From assembly GCA_963920765.1 (NCBI GenBank), contig OY987242.1:22096002-22160001 (forward strand): a DNA stretch of 64,000 nucleotides. Direction: 5' to 3'. Position 1 is the first letter of the stretch. Every line of letters begins with the position of its first letter. Below the pieces are notes generated by a model. It was given only the letters and a program-made list of their open reading frames with translations, was not told the DNA's origin and did no database searches. The DNA is from Ulota crispa. Taxonomy: Eukaryota > Streptophyta > Bryopsida > Orthotrichales > Orthotrichaceae. Below, in pieces: positions 44,718 through 57,788 of the stretch. A program made the translations under genes and the position numbers.

Positions 44718-44815
44718 TTGGGTGATTTGAACGCGTTCACACTGCGGGAAAATGTAGTGGATAGATACACTAAATATTGCCTTGAGATTGCCCCTTTCTT
44801 GACATTTTATACTGG

Positions 44816-45242
44816 GTAGGAGCACCCATAAGCGTGAAACTAACGGTTTTGGGGTAGGAAAATGTATTGATGAACTTTGTAAAAAATAGAGTATTAAGGT
44901 TAGGAAGAGGAAATCAAAAAAATTGGCATCAATTTGAAAGTTTTAATTGTAAGCATTTTGTTCACAAAGATTTTTCAAAATTCTAAATCATTGAAAATGT
45001 ATAGTTGTGTCTAAGAGATGTCTATAGTGTGCTCATATGCTCATAATACTAATTTGAGAAATTCTTAAATAGTGAGACGCTACACTCAAAATTGTCATGC
45101 TAGGCACCCATAACCATCACTTTGTCACCCACAACCATCACTTTGTCACTCATAGGCAACAAAATCTAATTGTCAGTCATTGACATCACTGACACAAGTA
45201 GGTATCAATGATGGTGACACTAACAGTGAGGGGTCCTCCTAC
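44816..45242. mobile_element. AGGTAGGAG-type MITE
   Basis: About 427 bp. The left end is GTAGGAGCACCCATAAGCGT and the right end reverse-complemented GTAGGAGGACCCCTCACTGT. The left end is nearly identical to that of the element at 20368. The interior repeats a short CACCCATAACCATCACTTTG-like segment. It sits about 230 bp upstream of the eEF1B beta start. Confidence 0.75.
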
Positions 45243-46495
45243 TTTATATGTATACTTCCATAATTTTCATCATTATTGCAATAAAAAAAATTAAAGGGCT
45301 TGATAACAACAACAAACTCATAAGGAAACAAACAATAGGAGTCAAGGTCATAATAAACCATGTGAAATCCTAATATTTAAAAAGTTGCATGCGCCTCCGA
45401 ATGGTCAAGTAATAAGTCATTAGATGATTTTTCAAGGTAAGGCAACTTGATTATAAAGGAAACCTAAACTCACTATACTTATCTCATGTTTGGTGGAAAT
45501 AGTAACATGATTCCAAAAAACAATTCTCTTACCCATTTTAATAAAATTAGTAGTCTTATGAACTTTTTGCATTGTCTCACTTGTTTTTTTTTTCTCTTTT
45601 TGCAACTTTCATCCTCCTTTTTCCTCACTTTTTCTCTCCCTCCCCCTCTTTTTTTGAATAAAAGGTGATTGACAGACATTCTATAATCTAAAGGATAAAT
45701 AGATGCATATGTCTAGAAAAGTAATAGGATCAAAGAAAGGCTTTTGGAATAGGTATATTTTTTCTACAATGCACTAGGTATAATCCTCTATATGTGTTAC
45801 GCTTTGGTGTAGAAGATTTTTAATTCATATGGTATTTTGACATACGGTTGATATTAGATTTTTATTTTTATTTTTAATATTTAAAAAAGAATAACTAAAG
45901 TATAAAGCTATTAAAAATTTGAATTATGATTTCAAATTTTTAGCAAGCTATAACAAAAATAAAAAACATCGTCAAAAATTACATATGAATATTGTGGTCC
46001 AGCTTTTGTTCTTTATAAAAAATTACAAGACTACTAATATTGAGGTTTTAAAAATCAAAAAATGTTAATTAATTAACTATTTTGTGGCTAAAGTTGCTTT
46101 TCAAATAGAAATGTAAAATCATAAGCACCTAGTTTTGAGTTTATTATACTCTTGCACTCTATTGTTTCAATCTTGTATGTTGCTCTTGATTGTTTCAAAC
46201 AAATCAAATTTGATTAATTTGTCATGCAAACTATGCATTGTTACCTAATCAAATGCCAAGATATTATACTAAAACAGTGTAAACGTATATTTCCTTAATT
46301 GGTACATGTTTATGTTTAAATCAACTTAATCCAATGATTTCTTTTTTCTAAAATCCTAATTAATACTCAATGTTTAATAATTTTGTACCTGCTTCAACCA
46401 CTCCTAGTATGCAAAAATATAAGATTTAAAACTTATACTTGTGTTTATATCTTTTTTCATTCTTAGCTTTCAACTTCAATTTTAACCCCTAAATG
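45243..46495. other. AT-rich spacer, no gene
   Basis: Overlapping small frames at 45479-45679 reflect pyrimidine-rich sequence only. No structure was delimited. Confidence 0.5.
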
Positions 46496-47385
46496 CCTAA
46501 GGCACCAGATTCTGGTGTCCAAAAAATTTCAAAACACTTTGAAACTCTATTGAAGGCACAGATTTTATTATTTTGAGGTATTTCTTTTTGGAAAAGTTGC
46601 ACTCTAAAGTTAGCTTCATTGTTCAAATTCAACGTCCTCCATATCTTATTCCATTTGTTTTTGGTGGAAGGTTAACTACAAGCATACGTTTTATGTCATG
46701 ACTAGTGTTGTGAATAGTGTCACAAAGCCTATGAGAAGTTGCCGCATTGAAAAGATGGGCACCAAGTTGAGCAAAAGGTGAAGATTTCCCGTGGGCACTC
46801 CCTTAGGCAATGAGGTCCTTTTCACTAAAATTTTGACATCTAACAAAATCTAAAAGTGCTTTTGGACTAATTTCAATTGGAATGTCTTTGTTATAGAAAT
46901 TAGAATCCTTTTACTGTTGAATTTTCTTTCATTCATAATGGTTTTTAGTCAATAATTGAAGCTAAAAAATTCTTTGTATTAGACAGTTGCATTTTGACAG
47001 TTGTATTGCAAGCTCATTTGTGAAATTGTGATCATGAATTTGGAAGATGGGCCATTGGTTTTGAAGTAACAACAATAAACACTAAAGCATCCTAAGTGGT
47101 TGTTTCTCAATTTTGTATCCAAAAATTACCAATTTGCATTAGAAATTTCGGGCAACTCCAAAAAAAGCAAAAAATTCCATACTCATCATCATTCAATCAC
47201 AAATATCTTAAAATCCGTGTGGCCATTTTGGATTTTTTTTGGATAGTGCCATTTAGAAACCTTGAAGTTCAAGATTCAATTATTACAATTTTGTTTTGAT
47301 GTTTAACAATGATCTTACAAGGACAATTCAAAAACTTCAAAACTAGCTTCCGAAAACGAGAAAAACACCCTTGAGCATTTAGGGG
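46496..47385. mobile_element. TTAA-flanked TIR element, ATGCC subfamily (890 bp)
   Basis: Flanked by TTAA at 46492-46495 and 47386-47389. Ends are CCCCTAAATGCCTAAGGCAC at the left and, reverse-complemented, CCCCTAAATGCTCAAGGGTG at the right. The left end matches the miniature element at 63497. The interior is AT-rich without a transposase frame. Confidence 0.83.
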
Positions 47386-47389
47386 TTAA

Positions 47390-49801
47390 ATCAAATTGTC
47401 CAACGCACGTACAAAATTAATAACATCAAACTAGGGTGCAAACATTGGTCCATATCTTAATGACACTCAATTATTTATCTTACCTAAGATTGCAAACAGT
47501 TTATCCTATGATCACGTTTTTAAAACTTGTGATTGTGCACTTGGATCTAAGACTATGAAAAACAATATAACGACCATCAAAATAGTACCTTGGGACCGTG
47601 CTTTTAGTGAATTCAACTAGTATTAGATTCAATAGATATTGATTTTGATTAATATAGAATAAGTATTTCTTTTTCGTCTTTGTTTTAAGCTTGTAAATTG
47701 CTTGCAATATGCAAATTGTTGTAAAATAAATTTTTAAGTTCAATAACTTTGTTGTGGAACTCAACCCGCTTGAATTGCAACAATCTCATAATTCAAACTA
47801 TTGGCCTTCCTCTTGCTTGACATGATTGCAATAATTGTTTTCCAACTGTAAACTTATTGTAAATAGTCTTTTATTAAAATCTATCAATGTTCGTATATGA
47901 ATTTGGAATTTTTGGGATGTTTCATTTTTAAATCAAATTCAAACCATGCGTTTAATATTGTCCTCAAATTCATTTCTTCTATTTAATTTTCTATTCTTTT
48001 TAAATGAGGTGCCTTATTTCCCACATTTCATTAAAAAAATTGATTTCAATGAACTAATTCCTCTCTAGCCTCTCTCTTTACGCTTGTAACATTCATAAAA
48101 AAACTCTTTATTGAAAAACTCTTGCTTGTTAGGTTATTGCAAACAATATTCTATAACACCACCACGATGTTGTTTCCAAATTTCCTCTTTCCATCTATTT
48201 TGAGATTTCTACCTTTGCTTATTTATTTCAAGACCAGGAATTAACAACTCCTCACCCAATAGCCTTCCACTTTGTAATGATTTTCCCACCTTGATTTGCA
48301 ACACTTGTATGCATAGTTATTTGATGCTCTACTCACTCTAAAAACCATAATGATCTATTTTATAAAGAAATTTAAGTTCCTCATGGCACTAACAATCATC
48401 AACCTCTGATTTAGTAGTTGATCAAACTTTTAATTAAATCCTTAAGCAAACTTCCAATTCAATGTCTCATCAAATTTGATCTGAGCCATCATCAAGGCTA
48501 AATTCCTTCTGCCTCAATTGTCATCCTCGGCCATGCTAACAAATTCCACTACAAATTCAAAATGCATACACTCTCATTGTTTCAAAGGTTCCCTCTTTTG
48601 CATCAAAGCAACTCCACTTGCAACTCTAAATTGTGTCCACATTGAACAATTTTTGTTTCTTTTACAGCCATTTGAACAATTTCAACTTCAACTACAAAGA
48701 TATCTTTGCTATCTATCCACCAAGCTACTATTGCACCTTGCCATTGCAATCTCATTCAACCACAAAAAGTACAAACAAAGATACCCTAAATTTGAACATG
48801 CAAGCATATGCACAAACTCTCAACATTAAGTTTATCAAATGCAACTTGGCAAATTTTACTTGGCATATGACATTGGCGCACGTACAATGGAGCACACCAA
48901 AGAGAGTAGGCATGCCAACTAAAAATTGAAAGTAAGAATTTGACCATGCATTCAATTTCTGATATGACCTTCCATCATTACCCATGAACTACTTGCATTT
49001 TCCCAACATTTGGCTTAGCTTGCTTTGACAATTCTCTCTTGTAAATCTCAACATGTAGGCATAAATATCAACCACTTCTTACCATTGTCAGTAATTTTTT
49101 GAAATTGATTAAACAGAAATAACAATCAACTTTGAAGTGCATTCACGAAATGCTTAGGCTATCAAGATTTGTGGATAAATAAGAAAATTTGACAAGGCAA
49201 TGAAGGCATGACTCATAAATTGAATTGGAACATCAACAACGGGTGCAGTACAGGCAATAGGCTTGCGAACTAATGTTTAGGGCGAGATTTAGGGACTATG
49301 TTTTGTTTTAGAGCATGCTCTGAAGACACAATGTTTTGAATATAGTCTTGATTTCGACAAGTTTAGATAAAAGCATCTGTAATTTAGCAATATGAACAAT
49401 TCATTAAATATATTATTACATATTATTTGGTATAAAATAAGAACTTGTAATTACTATCATTAAAAGCATATTACACATTTTTTAATAAACACAATAATGT
49501 ATGAATATGAAAATTGGATAATTAAAATAAAGCCCACTCAAAGCAAGCTAAAAGAAAAAAGAGGTGACAAATCAAACTAACGTAAATAAATCCATGGTGT
49601 GCCATTATCATTGATTTTTTCCCTTAAGTTTGATTTGTCATCTCTTTTGTCTTGTACCTTGCATTCAATATGGCTTTATTCTAATTGTCCAATTTCAATA
49701 TCCATGCATTGTTGTGTTTATTAAAAAAATGTGTAATATGCTTGTAATGATAGTAATCACAAGTTTTATTCTTACATAAAAAAAAGATAGTAGTATATTT
49801 A
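47390..49801. other. Long AT-rich spacer, no gene
   Basis: Nothing gene-like. Two stretches near 49436-49560 and 49600-49780 look like inverted partners (ATTACACATTTTTTAATAAA then CACAATAATG versus CATTGTTGTGTTTATTAAAA then AAATGTGTAAT), which would be a decayed foldback of about 350 bp. Confidence 0.5.
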
Positions 49802-50143
49802 GGGGCGGTTCAAATTATGTCCCACGTCCCCATCTGATGAAGTCCCATGGGAGTGCAAAATCCCATCTTTCTGGGCTAAAGAAGATGGGAAAAGATGGGA
49901 CTTGGGCTAAAAGATGGGTTTGCCAAAATGCTAAACTCAATCTTAGAGTGAAGTTCCACTTTTTTTGGCGCCAAAATTTGGAAAAGTGCTGCCACGTAAG
50001 CTCCATGTAAGCAAGTGGGATGTGGGACTTGGGACATAGTTTGAAACGCAAAGTCCCATCTTCTGCCTCTCAGCCAATCAAATTCTCAAATTTCATCAAA
50101 TTTCAATGGGACTTGAAACATGGGACGTAGTCTGAACCGCCCC
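49802..50143. mobile_element. TIR element, GGGGCGGTTCA type (342 bp)
   Basis: The left end GGGGCGGTTCAAATTATGTC then CCACGTCCC pairs with the right end reverse-complemented GGGGCGGTTCAGACTACGTC then CCATG. The outside reads TTA at the left and TAA at the right, so the duplication could be TA. The interior repeats GATGGGA-type words and has no coding frame. Confidence 0.88.
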
Positions 50144-51511
50144 TAATAATGAGTCCTTTAAAGTAATTGATTGATGATACCCTATGAGCATCTTGAGTCC
50201 ACCCAACAAGCAATTGTGGTACATCAAACCTGATATTTTAATAGTCAATAGACCATAATATAAAAGTTATATGAGTTGAAGGGCATGAATTTTTTTATTG
50301 TGGAAGCGCTACAAGATTTTGGTTTGGGCATTTGTGATTTAGATACACCACATCAAATCGGTTAGCTAATTTTCAAATTTTTTTTAAAGGATCTTTAAAT
50401 CAAGCCTATAAAAGAAAAATTCAAGCAAGGGATCTATACAATTGCAATTCCTTTTGTAGAATATTTCTTATTTAGGCTTGATTTGGAAAGGCTTTTAAGC
50501 TTTTTAGTAAGTTAGTTAACATTGGATTTGATATTTCTAAATCAATTAATGTCCAAACTATTTTATTCTTAGGTTTTCACAATAAGCAATTTCACACTCT
50601 ATAAATCATAATAATTTTTGCCCTTGCATTGCAAATTTTTCATTTTCTTAGTGCACGAAAGCTTGTTCAAACACTACTTTTCTATGATCAATTAATAGGT
50701 TGAGTAAGAAGTGATGGAGAATCAACCTACTTTTTAAATGAAGAGGCTTGTTATTGGTTGATGTTGGGGCCATATAGACCAAAATCGGGGGAGACAAGCA
50801 CTTTTCTAGGTTTTCATCTATTATTCACCTAAAGATAACCACTCCACCCCGGTTTGAAACACTAGTTTATGAACTCTCAAAATTGATAATTTTGAACAAA
50901 TTTAAAAAGTGAGCCTTAGAAAATTAAAAATATATACTTTTACACAAAGCAGTAACACCGCCACCTGTTTTTCACAAAACGTTGTTTTGAAACAATGGTT
51001 TATGTATGAGTGGCCTGGCCTTGGACACTATTTGGACAGATGGGAAAGTTTGGACACTGATTGGACAGATGGGAAAATTACTGTTCCACATGGGAACCAA
51101 AACACGACATTTCCTTGGGATTAACCACAGTAAATCCTAAGTTAGAGATCTGGTGGACATGCTCTAACTTAATAAGTTTGTGCAAAATGAAACTGGACGG
51201 GCTGCTTCCCACTTGGGGCTTGAGAATTGACACTTGACACGTGGCATTTCGAGACCTGGTGCAAAATAGCACCTCACTAACGGCTTACGGCATTTCGGAA
51301 GCTGCTGGAGCTGCTGCCGCCATGCCGTGCTGCGCAACCTTTTATCTTTTCTGTACTGATATGAGCGCGCTTTACAGATTCGAATGTTGTGAGCTATAAA
51401 TTGAGAAGAGCTTCTGCCAATTGTCAAATCAGTCTGTTGCAATTTTCAGCTGAAGAATTCGTGTACCAAATCTCTTCTGAAAGCATCTGAGAGCAGCTGA
51501 GAGCAACAATC
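50144..51511. other. Spacer and promoter of quinone oxidoreductase gene
   Basis: AT-rich with no gene. The last 300 bases before 51512 are GC-richer and include a GAGAGCAGCT direct repeat just before the start codon, consistent with a 5' UTR. Confidence 0.5.
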
Positions 51512-53985
51512 ATGGTGAAGGGGATTAAGATTTACGAAGTCGGCGGAACCGAGGTAAGCATGTGTTGCATCATCTGTTTTCCGCAGTTTGAATATCTCTC
51601 TGAGCTTACCAGATAGAATTCAATTTTAGCATTGTCAGTAGTTTTGGAGTTTGTTGTTGAAACGCCATAGGTCAATTAATTTTAACACTGTAAGAAGATT
51701 TGGAGTTTGCTGAAACGCCATAACTCCATCCATTTCAGCATTGGAAGTAGTTTTGGAGTTTGTTGAAAAGCCATAGCAATTTTAGCATTGTAAGTAGTTT
51801 TGAGTTTTTTGAAAATCCATAGCAATTTCAGCATTGTAAGTAGTTGTGGAGTTTCTTGAAACGCCGTAGCTTTATCAATTTTAGCATTGTAAGTAGTTTT
51901 GAGTTTCTGGAAAAGCCATAGCCATTTTAGCATTGTAAGTAATTTCGAAGTTTCTTGAAAAGTCATAGATCCATCTCTGATGTTGTTTTTCCTGTGATGA
52001 CAGAAATTGAAATTTGAGGATGTCGAGGTTGGAAAGCCTGGCCCTGGCCAAGCCAAGGTGAAGCATACCGCAATCGGTTTGAACATGATCGATGTCGTTT
52101 TTAGAAAGGGCGCGTACAAGACAGAGCTTCCCTTCATTCCAGGTATTTGCTTTGATCTTGTGTCGCATGAATGTGATTATCCCTTCCTAATTTCTTTCTT
52201 TTTGTCTTCTGCTCTGATATTGACAATGGGAGATATCATGTTTACACAGGGATGGAGGCCGCTGGTGTTGTGGAAGAAGTAGGATCGAATGTTTCAGAAG
52301 TACGTGTTGGAGATAGGGTTTGCTATGCAGGTAAAACATCGATGCGACATCCTTATCATGAAATTTTGTAAATTCATTTGTGCTGCAAATGTGGAACAAA
52401 CATTTTATTTTTCATATCTTTATGATGACACTTCGTTGTGTTTCTTTTTATGGATTTTAAAGTTGAACTCATAGGAAACCTAATGTTGACACTGGATTAC
52501 TATATTACTGCTTACTTGACATCCTTGAAGCAATAAATGTTTCGATTCCTGTTGATTATTTCGATGAATTTTTGCGTACTTTGGAAAGCTTATGACGATC
52601 TGAGAGCCTTTGTATGTACGTTTCTTTTGGAGGTGATTGTAGCTGTTGCATATCAAATTTTGTCTTTTTTGAGTTACCTACCTCTGGATCGGAGGCTTGA
52701 AAGCTGAGTAAACATCCATGAATGCAGGTTCAATGGGCTCTTACGCTGAAGAGAGGTTGATAGCGGTTGAGAAACTAGTGAAGATACCTGATGCAGTGGA
52801 CGACGTCACTGCTGCTGCCATCGCCTTGAAAGGAATGACAGCTCAAATGTTATTGCGCAAAGCTTTTAAGGTTTATCTCGAACGTGTGCCTTGGAACCGG
52901 AACGTTCAATTGTTTGTACACTCTTCTATTTGTGTGGTTATATCAGTACCATCTATGTGGACTCTCTAGGGTTTCGGAAAATGTAATGTGATAGTCAGCA
53001 TGGGCCTTTTTTGCAGCCTCATTAGCAATATCCTGGTGGTAACTCTTGAGATTGAATGTTTCCAGGTTGAGAAGGGGCAGACAATTCTTGTCCATGCGGC
53101 AGCTGGTGGAGTGGGCTCCCTGGTAGTGCAGTGGGCCAGCAGCATCGGTGCAACTGTCATTGGTTGTGTATCAACGGAAGAGAAAGCAGCGAATGCCAAA
53201 GCGGACGGTGCACACCACGTGATTCTGTACTCTGAGAAGAATCTTGTGGAGAGAGTGAAGGAGATCACCAATGGAGCTGGTGTTCCGGTAGTTTATGACG
53301 CGGTCGGCAAAGATACCTTTCAGGTAACACCGGTATCTAGAAACTGATTGAAATTCCATTCTATTCAACTTGGTTTTTTTCCAATTCCTTTGAAAACTGA
53401 GCCTCTACTGATATCATTAAGGTTGAGATGCAGAGCTCTATTATATGGATTGACATGATTGTTCGTGAAAAAGAATCTGGATTCCCTTGTGACGCAATCT
53501 TAAGTTCGTGACAATCATTTGTAGAACCATGGTTTCGACTGTTTAGAATCTATATAGGAAATTATCTGCTCTGATAATCTCGTATAGTTTTTTCATTTTT
53601 GATATGTGCCGATGCTTGTAGCTTTCTCGGATCTAACCCAGTGTTTTTCATTGAATATGTTCAGGATTCATTGGATAGTTTGGCTGTCCGAGGCATGCTT
53701 GTATCTTATGGGCAAGCTTCAGGACTCCCTGAACCTCTTGCCTTACCTGTTTTATCCTTGAAGTCCTTGTTCATCACCAGACCTTCACTACTGCACTACA
53801 CTGCGAAACGCGAGGAGCTTGAAGAGATCTCGAATGATGTGTTTGCAAATGTTGCAAACGGAGTACTGAAAACCCGCGTGCATGCAGTGCTTCCCCTTTC
53901 CCAAGCTGCCAAAGGGCAAGCCGATCTTGAAGGGCGCAAAACAACTGGGTCAACGGTATTTGTACCTGATGCCTTGTTTAAGTGA
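51512..53985 (+). CDS. NADPH:quinone oxidoreductase, zeta-crystallin-like (medium-chain dehydrogenase/reductase)
   Basis: Six exons join in phase: 51512-51553, 52004-52142, 52250-52330, 52728-52870, 53066-53323 and 53665-53985, giving 327 residues, normal for the family. The N-terminal GroES-like domain has KIYEVGGTEKLKFEDVEVGK, GLNMIDVVFRKGAY, GMEAAGVVEEVG and VGDRVCY. The Rossmann domain carries the nucleotide-binding AAAGGVGSLVVQWA (Gly-rich turn at about residues 149-153) and ends with HAVLPLSQAAKGQADLEGRK then TTGSTVF. No structural or catalytic zinc Cys cluster is seen, as expected of quinone reductases rather than alcohol dehydrogenases. The enzyme transfers single electrons from NADPH to quinones or reduces reactive carbonyls; it is probably cytosolic, since no targeting peptide is present. 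Intron 1 contains a minisatellite. Confidence 0.94.
51618..51975 (+). repeat. Degenerate minisatellite in intron 1 of quinone oxidoreductase
   Basis: About seven units of 45 to 65 bases share the words TTTTAGCATTGTAAGTAG, TTTTGGAGTTT and GAAACGCCATAG. They fill most of the intron. Units differ in length and by point changes. Confidence 0.85.
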
Positions 53986-56837
53986 TTTCACCAGTCAATG
54001 GGTAGATACTTTGTGTTTAAAGGCTGTCAAGACCTTGGCAGGGTCCCTGGTAGCCAGAATTTCCATGATGACTCTAAATCCTGAACATCTGTAGCAAACA
54101 GAGTTATCCATTAAGGCAAAGGGAGCTGCTGACTTGGTGGAATAAAAACGTAGTGGAAGGGAAGAAACCCATGGATTTATGTCATTAGGAATCAAAGACG
54201 TCTCTTGTAAATGTCTCTTTCTCTTTGGTAAAGGCCAGAAGGCAGTAAGGTTAATGTTGAGTACTTGTAGGGCCTTCCACGCCCAGGAAACCAGTCTGGG
54301 TTGTCTCTTGTTATTACCATCAAATTTCATGTTAACCTGTCCTCTTCAAGTTTTCTCATTCTTGCAGTCTGTTTCTTAATGTCACGGTTTCAATTCTGTT
54401 CTAATCGTACGTTTTTACATTTCTTCTATGATGTTCTTAGCTTTTTAATGAAGTTTTGAATTCAAACTTGAAATTATTTTTAGTTACTATTGCAATCATA
54501 TAACTCCGGAATTTTGAACTCTGTTTTAAACATACTTATAGGTTGGGATGCACCACACTTATACGATGCTTGCTTTTATAATAGCTAAGTTCGTACAATC
54601 ATATTTATGTGAATTATAGAAAATATTTGCATTACATTTTGATATCAATGGCTAGAGGCAATCTGACTGGCTCAATTGTACAAATTATATTATGAATGAA
54701 CTTCAAATCTTTGGAAAAACTTTTCTAAATAATTTGGAAATACTCTGTGCGCTTGGATAGATTTCTAACGTATGATTGGCTAATTATGTACTCCACTGAA
54801 AGGAAAGGAATGGGTTTTGGAAAGATGGAGTGGGGCCTGCAATTTACCTCCGGATTGGTTCAAGTGTGTAGCCTTACCCATCATTTAGAATATTCCAGTT
54901 GATTCTGGCATTGCTCTTATCAGCACCGACTCCATCATTTAGTACGAGGAAATCGTAAGAGGAATTGTAAGAAGAATCTTAAGAAAAATCATTTGAGATT
55001 TTTTCAATTAACTTCACCACGTAATTTTAATTTCGTCATTAGTTATTTCAAAAGGTACCAAGAATTCACCGTGAATTTCCTCAATTTCAAATATTGATCG
55101 GAGTTTAAAAGAAAATCATTTGTTATAGGCCATATCTATAGAAAACAAGATGTCTTTTTGGAGAAACCTCAACCTTGTCTGGTTTGAGGACTTTTTAGTC
55201 CACTTTCTAACATGAATGGTTTATGTCACTGAGTATTATTGAAATTTGAACAAAAGAGAAAACTTAAAAAGTATTGATCTATAAATTGGTTTGATATTTT
55301 TAGATAGTCCTGTTTGTTTTTTCTGCATTTTGTTGCAATGATACATAACATACGAGTGCATAAATTAAACCTCAACATCACATTAGATACAATGGTAATA
55401 CTTTTTGATTTGTTTTGAAATACACAATAGTTAATCAAGGTGGATATATTGTTTAATTCTAGTTTTTTAATGACACTATGAATCTTTATAAGTATGAAGT
55501 CATTGAAAAGTATTTGTAACAAAACCAAAAAAGCCTTCAAGGATAAATGTTGAACAAGCAAGGTTTACATCATTTCAATTGTTAGAGAAACATGTATCAA
55601 ATTCAATAAAAATAAGTCATTTTAAAATACATGTACTAAGCAATCAAAGGATTCTTTAAATCTAAAAAAGCTTCAATCTTATCTTGTTGATAGGGAAGAT
55701 GTTTGACATCTTTTGAAGTAGCTTCACAAAATAATTTACCAAAATCAAATCTCCTTTTCCATGCAATATGTTTCTATTGATTGATTCTTGTCATTGAACA
55801 TTACATGAATTTCAATGATTCACAAGAGGAATTTTTTTGGAAACTTTTCAATCCAATCGGCAAATATTGCGTCTATATTTGTTGTTTATTTCTTCTATTT
55901 CCATCTAGCTTTTTATAGTCACACATGTTTTGAGTGTATAGTTGCACCTATAATTTGGCAACAACCTACTTTTTGCTTGGTGGTTCAAAATCAAATCAAT
56001 AATTTGGTTTATTTAGATTTTTTTCTATCTTTTGATTTTTTAAAATGATTATTATTGAATAGTTAAATGGAGTTTATACTCCTATAAAAATTTAATTTTG
56101 TTGCTCATTATTTCAAATCATGTAGAGTCCTAGACATAAAGTTGTAGCCCTTTATTATTATTTTTTCATTAAATGAAACTAATTACATATTTGAAAAGCC
56201 TAAAAAAAGGGGCAAATCACATTAAAGTTTGATGTAAATCAAGCTTGCTTGAGTTGAGACAATTTCAAGTTCTAAAGGGAGGTTAAGAGCCACAAAGATG
56301 TTGGTGGTGTTATAAAAATTCATAAATATGACATACTCATCTGTGCAAATTTACACTTGGTACAGATTAAAAGCATGGATTAGGAATAATTGACTCTTCA
56401 AATTCCAATACATTTTATCCCCTTTACTAGGCTTTTCAAGTATGTAATCCCTTTTAGATTTGATGAAGGATTGAGTGTGTGGGAGGGGCTTGAGTGAGGA
56501 CTATGAATTCGTGTCCAATTTTTACCAAAATCTTACCTTGATTAGTGATTGGCTATTGCAACCTTATAAAAATTGGGTGGAGAAATGGATGAAAGCACAA
56601 AAGCCCTCCCCAAACTCACACTAAGTTTGCTAGAATTTGGATGAAAGATACTAACAATAGCATAATTTATAGATGAACGTACAAACTTCATTGAATCTAT
56701 TCATTTCTATCCAAATTTCCTTACATGCTTGCATTGGTGGGCGCCTTGTCACAACCAACAAAAAACTAACTTTAAAGGCTGGTTATCACCTAAGAGAAAT
56801 ATTTAGCAAAAAGAAAACACAAAATTTATGGCCCCTA
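53986..56837. other. Intergenic region, 3' UTR then AT-rich spacer
   Basis: The first few hundred bases are the 3' UTR of the quinone oxidoreductase. The rest is AT-rich. No gene, RNA or delimited element was recognised. Confidence 0.55.
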
Positions 56838-57141
56838 AGGTAGGAGGCTCAAAAACCGTCTAGGCTCTAAAACCGCTCACCCTATGAAATGTACTCTTTT
56901 TGTACATGCTTTTTTTCATGAGTTTCCAAAATGTACAAGTAGGATACATTTGAGGAAGTGAACGGTTTTCAAAATTTCATAACTAATTCCACAAAACTTC
57001 AAAAAATATGAAACAACTTAAGTTAGATGCCAATTCTTCTTTTCCTTCAACAAAAATTTATTGAAAAATATTTCAAAAAGTTCCACCTCCCCAAAATTCA
57101 GGTTCAGCCCTTAGATGGTCGGTTTATGAGCCTCCTACCCT
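56838..57141. mobile_element. TA-flanked AGGTAGGAG-type MITE upstream of PurH
   Basis: About 304 bp. The left end is AGGTAGGAGGCTCAAAAACC and the right end reverse-complemented AGGGTAGGAGGCTCATAAAC, each with TA outside. It lies 650 bp upstream of the PurH start codon. Confidence 0.88.
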
Positions 57142-57322
57142 TACTTGTGATTAATTCATGTTTTCTTGCGGTCGTTCGTAAACCCCCTTCATAAAAATAG
57201 CATATTACAAATGAGGCCCCCGGTCAGTCGAACCTCGGCGACATTCATATCCAACAGAATATTCGGGGCAACCATGCGAGACAACGAAGAGACGAGAATT
57301 GGAACCCGAAATCGCGCTCCCA

Positions 57323-57339
57323 TAAACCCTAAACCCTGA
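57323..57339 (+). promoter_or_regulatory. Telo-box pair in PurH promoter or 5' UTR
   Basis: TAAACCCTAAACCCTGA contains two telo-box units about 450 bases upstream of the PurH start. Such motifs are common near start sites of plant housekeeping genes. Confidence 0.45.
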
Positions 57340-57518
57340 AATGCGGGAAATGCAAGGACCGCGTCCCGCGACGTCCCAGCGACGTCCTCTCGGCAGTGAA
57401 GGCTTGCACAGCAACGAACGGGAGGGAGGGGAGGAATAGCTTATTAAGGTGGAGACAGACACATTGCCAGACGGTCGGAGTTGCAGGCAGAGCCACAGCA
57501 GCTGCTGCAATTGCAGAC

Positions 57519-57582
57519 AGAAGAGAGAGAGACACACGGACAGTGAAAGAGAGGCAGAGACAGTGAGAGAGAGAGAGAGAGC
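57519..57582 (+). repeat. GA-rich tract in PurH 5' UTR
   Basis: Purine-rich sequence with GAGAGA runs (57522-57532 and 57564-57582). GA tracts in plant leaders can act as core promoter or binding elements; here only the sequence is seen. Confidence 0.75.
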
Positions 57583-57788
57583 ACGGCGTATAGCAAGCCT
57601 TAAGTTACCCCCAAGGCAGAGAGAGAGAGGCAGGCAAGGCAGGCAGGGCGGCCTTTGGTCTTCGCTTGCAAGTACGCCTGCCCAAGCCCACACCCCCCGG
57701 TTCGTTGGCCTTTACAAAACCACTCCAGCCCCAGCCCTGCCCCAGCCCAGCTCAGCCCTGAGCCTCACCCCATCAACAGGACTTGGCC

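Noticed and set aside
57205..57693. 162-residue minus-strand frame upstream of PurH
   Set aside because: Low-complexity Ser/Leu sequence from the GA-rich tract; no domain.
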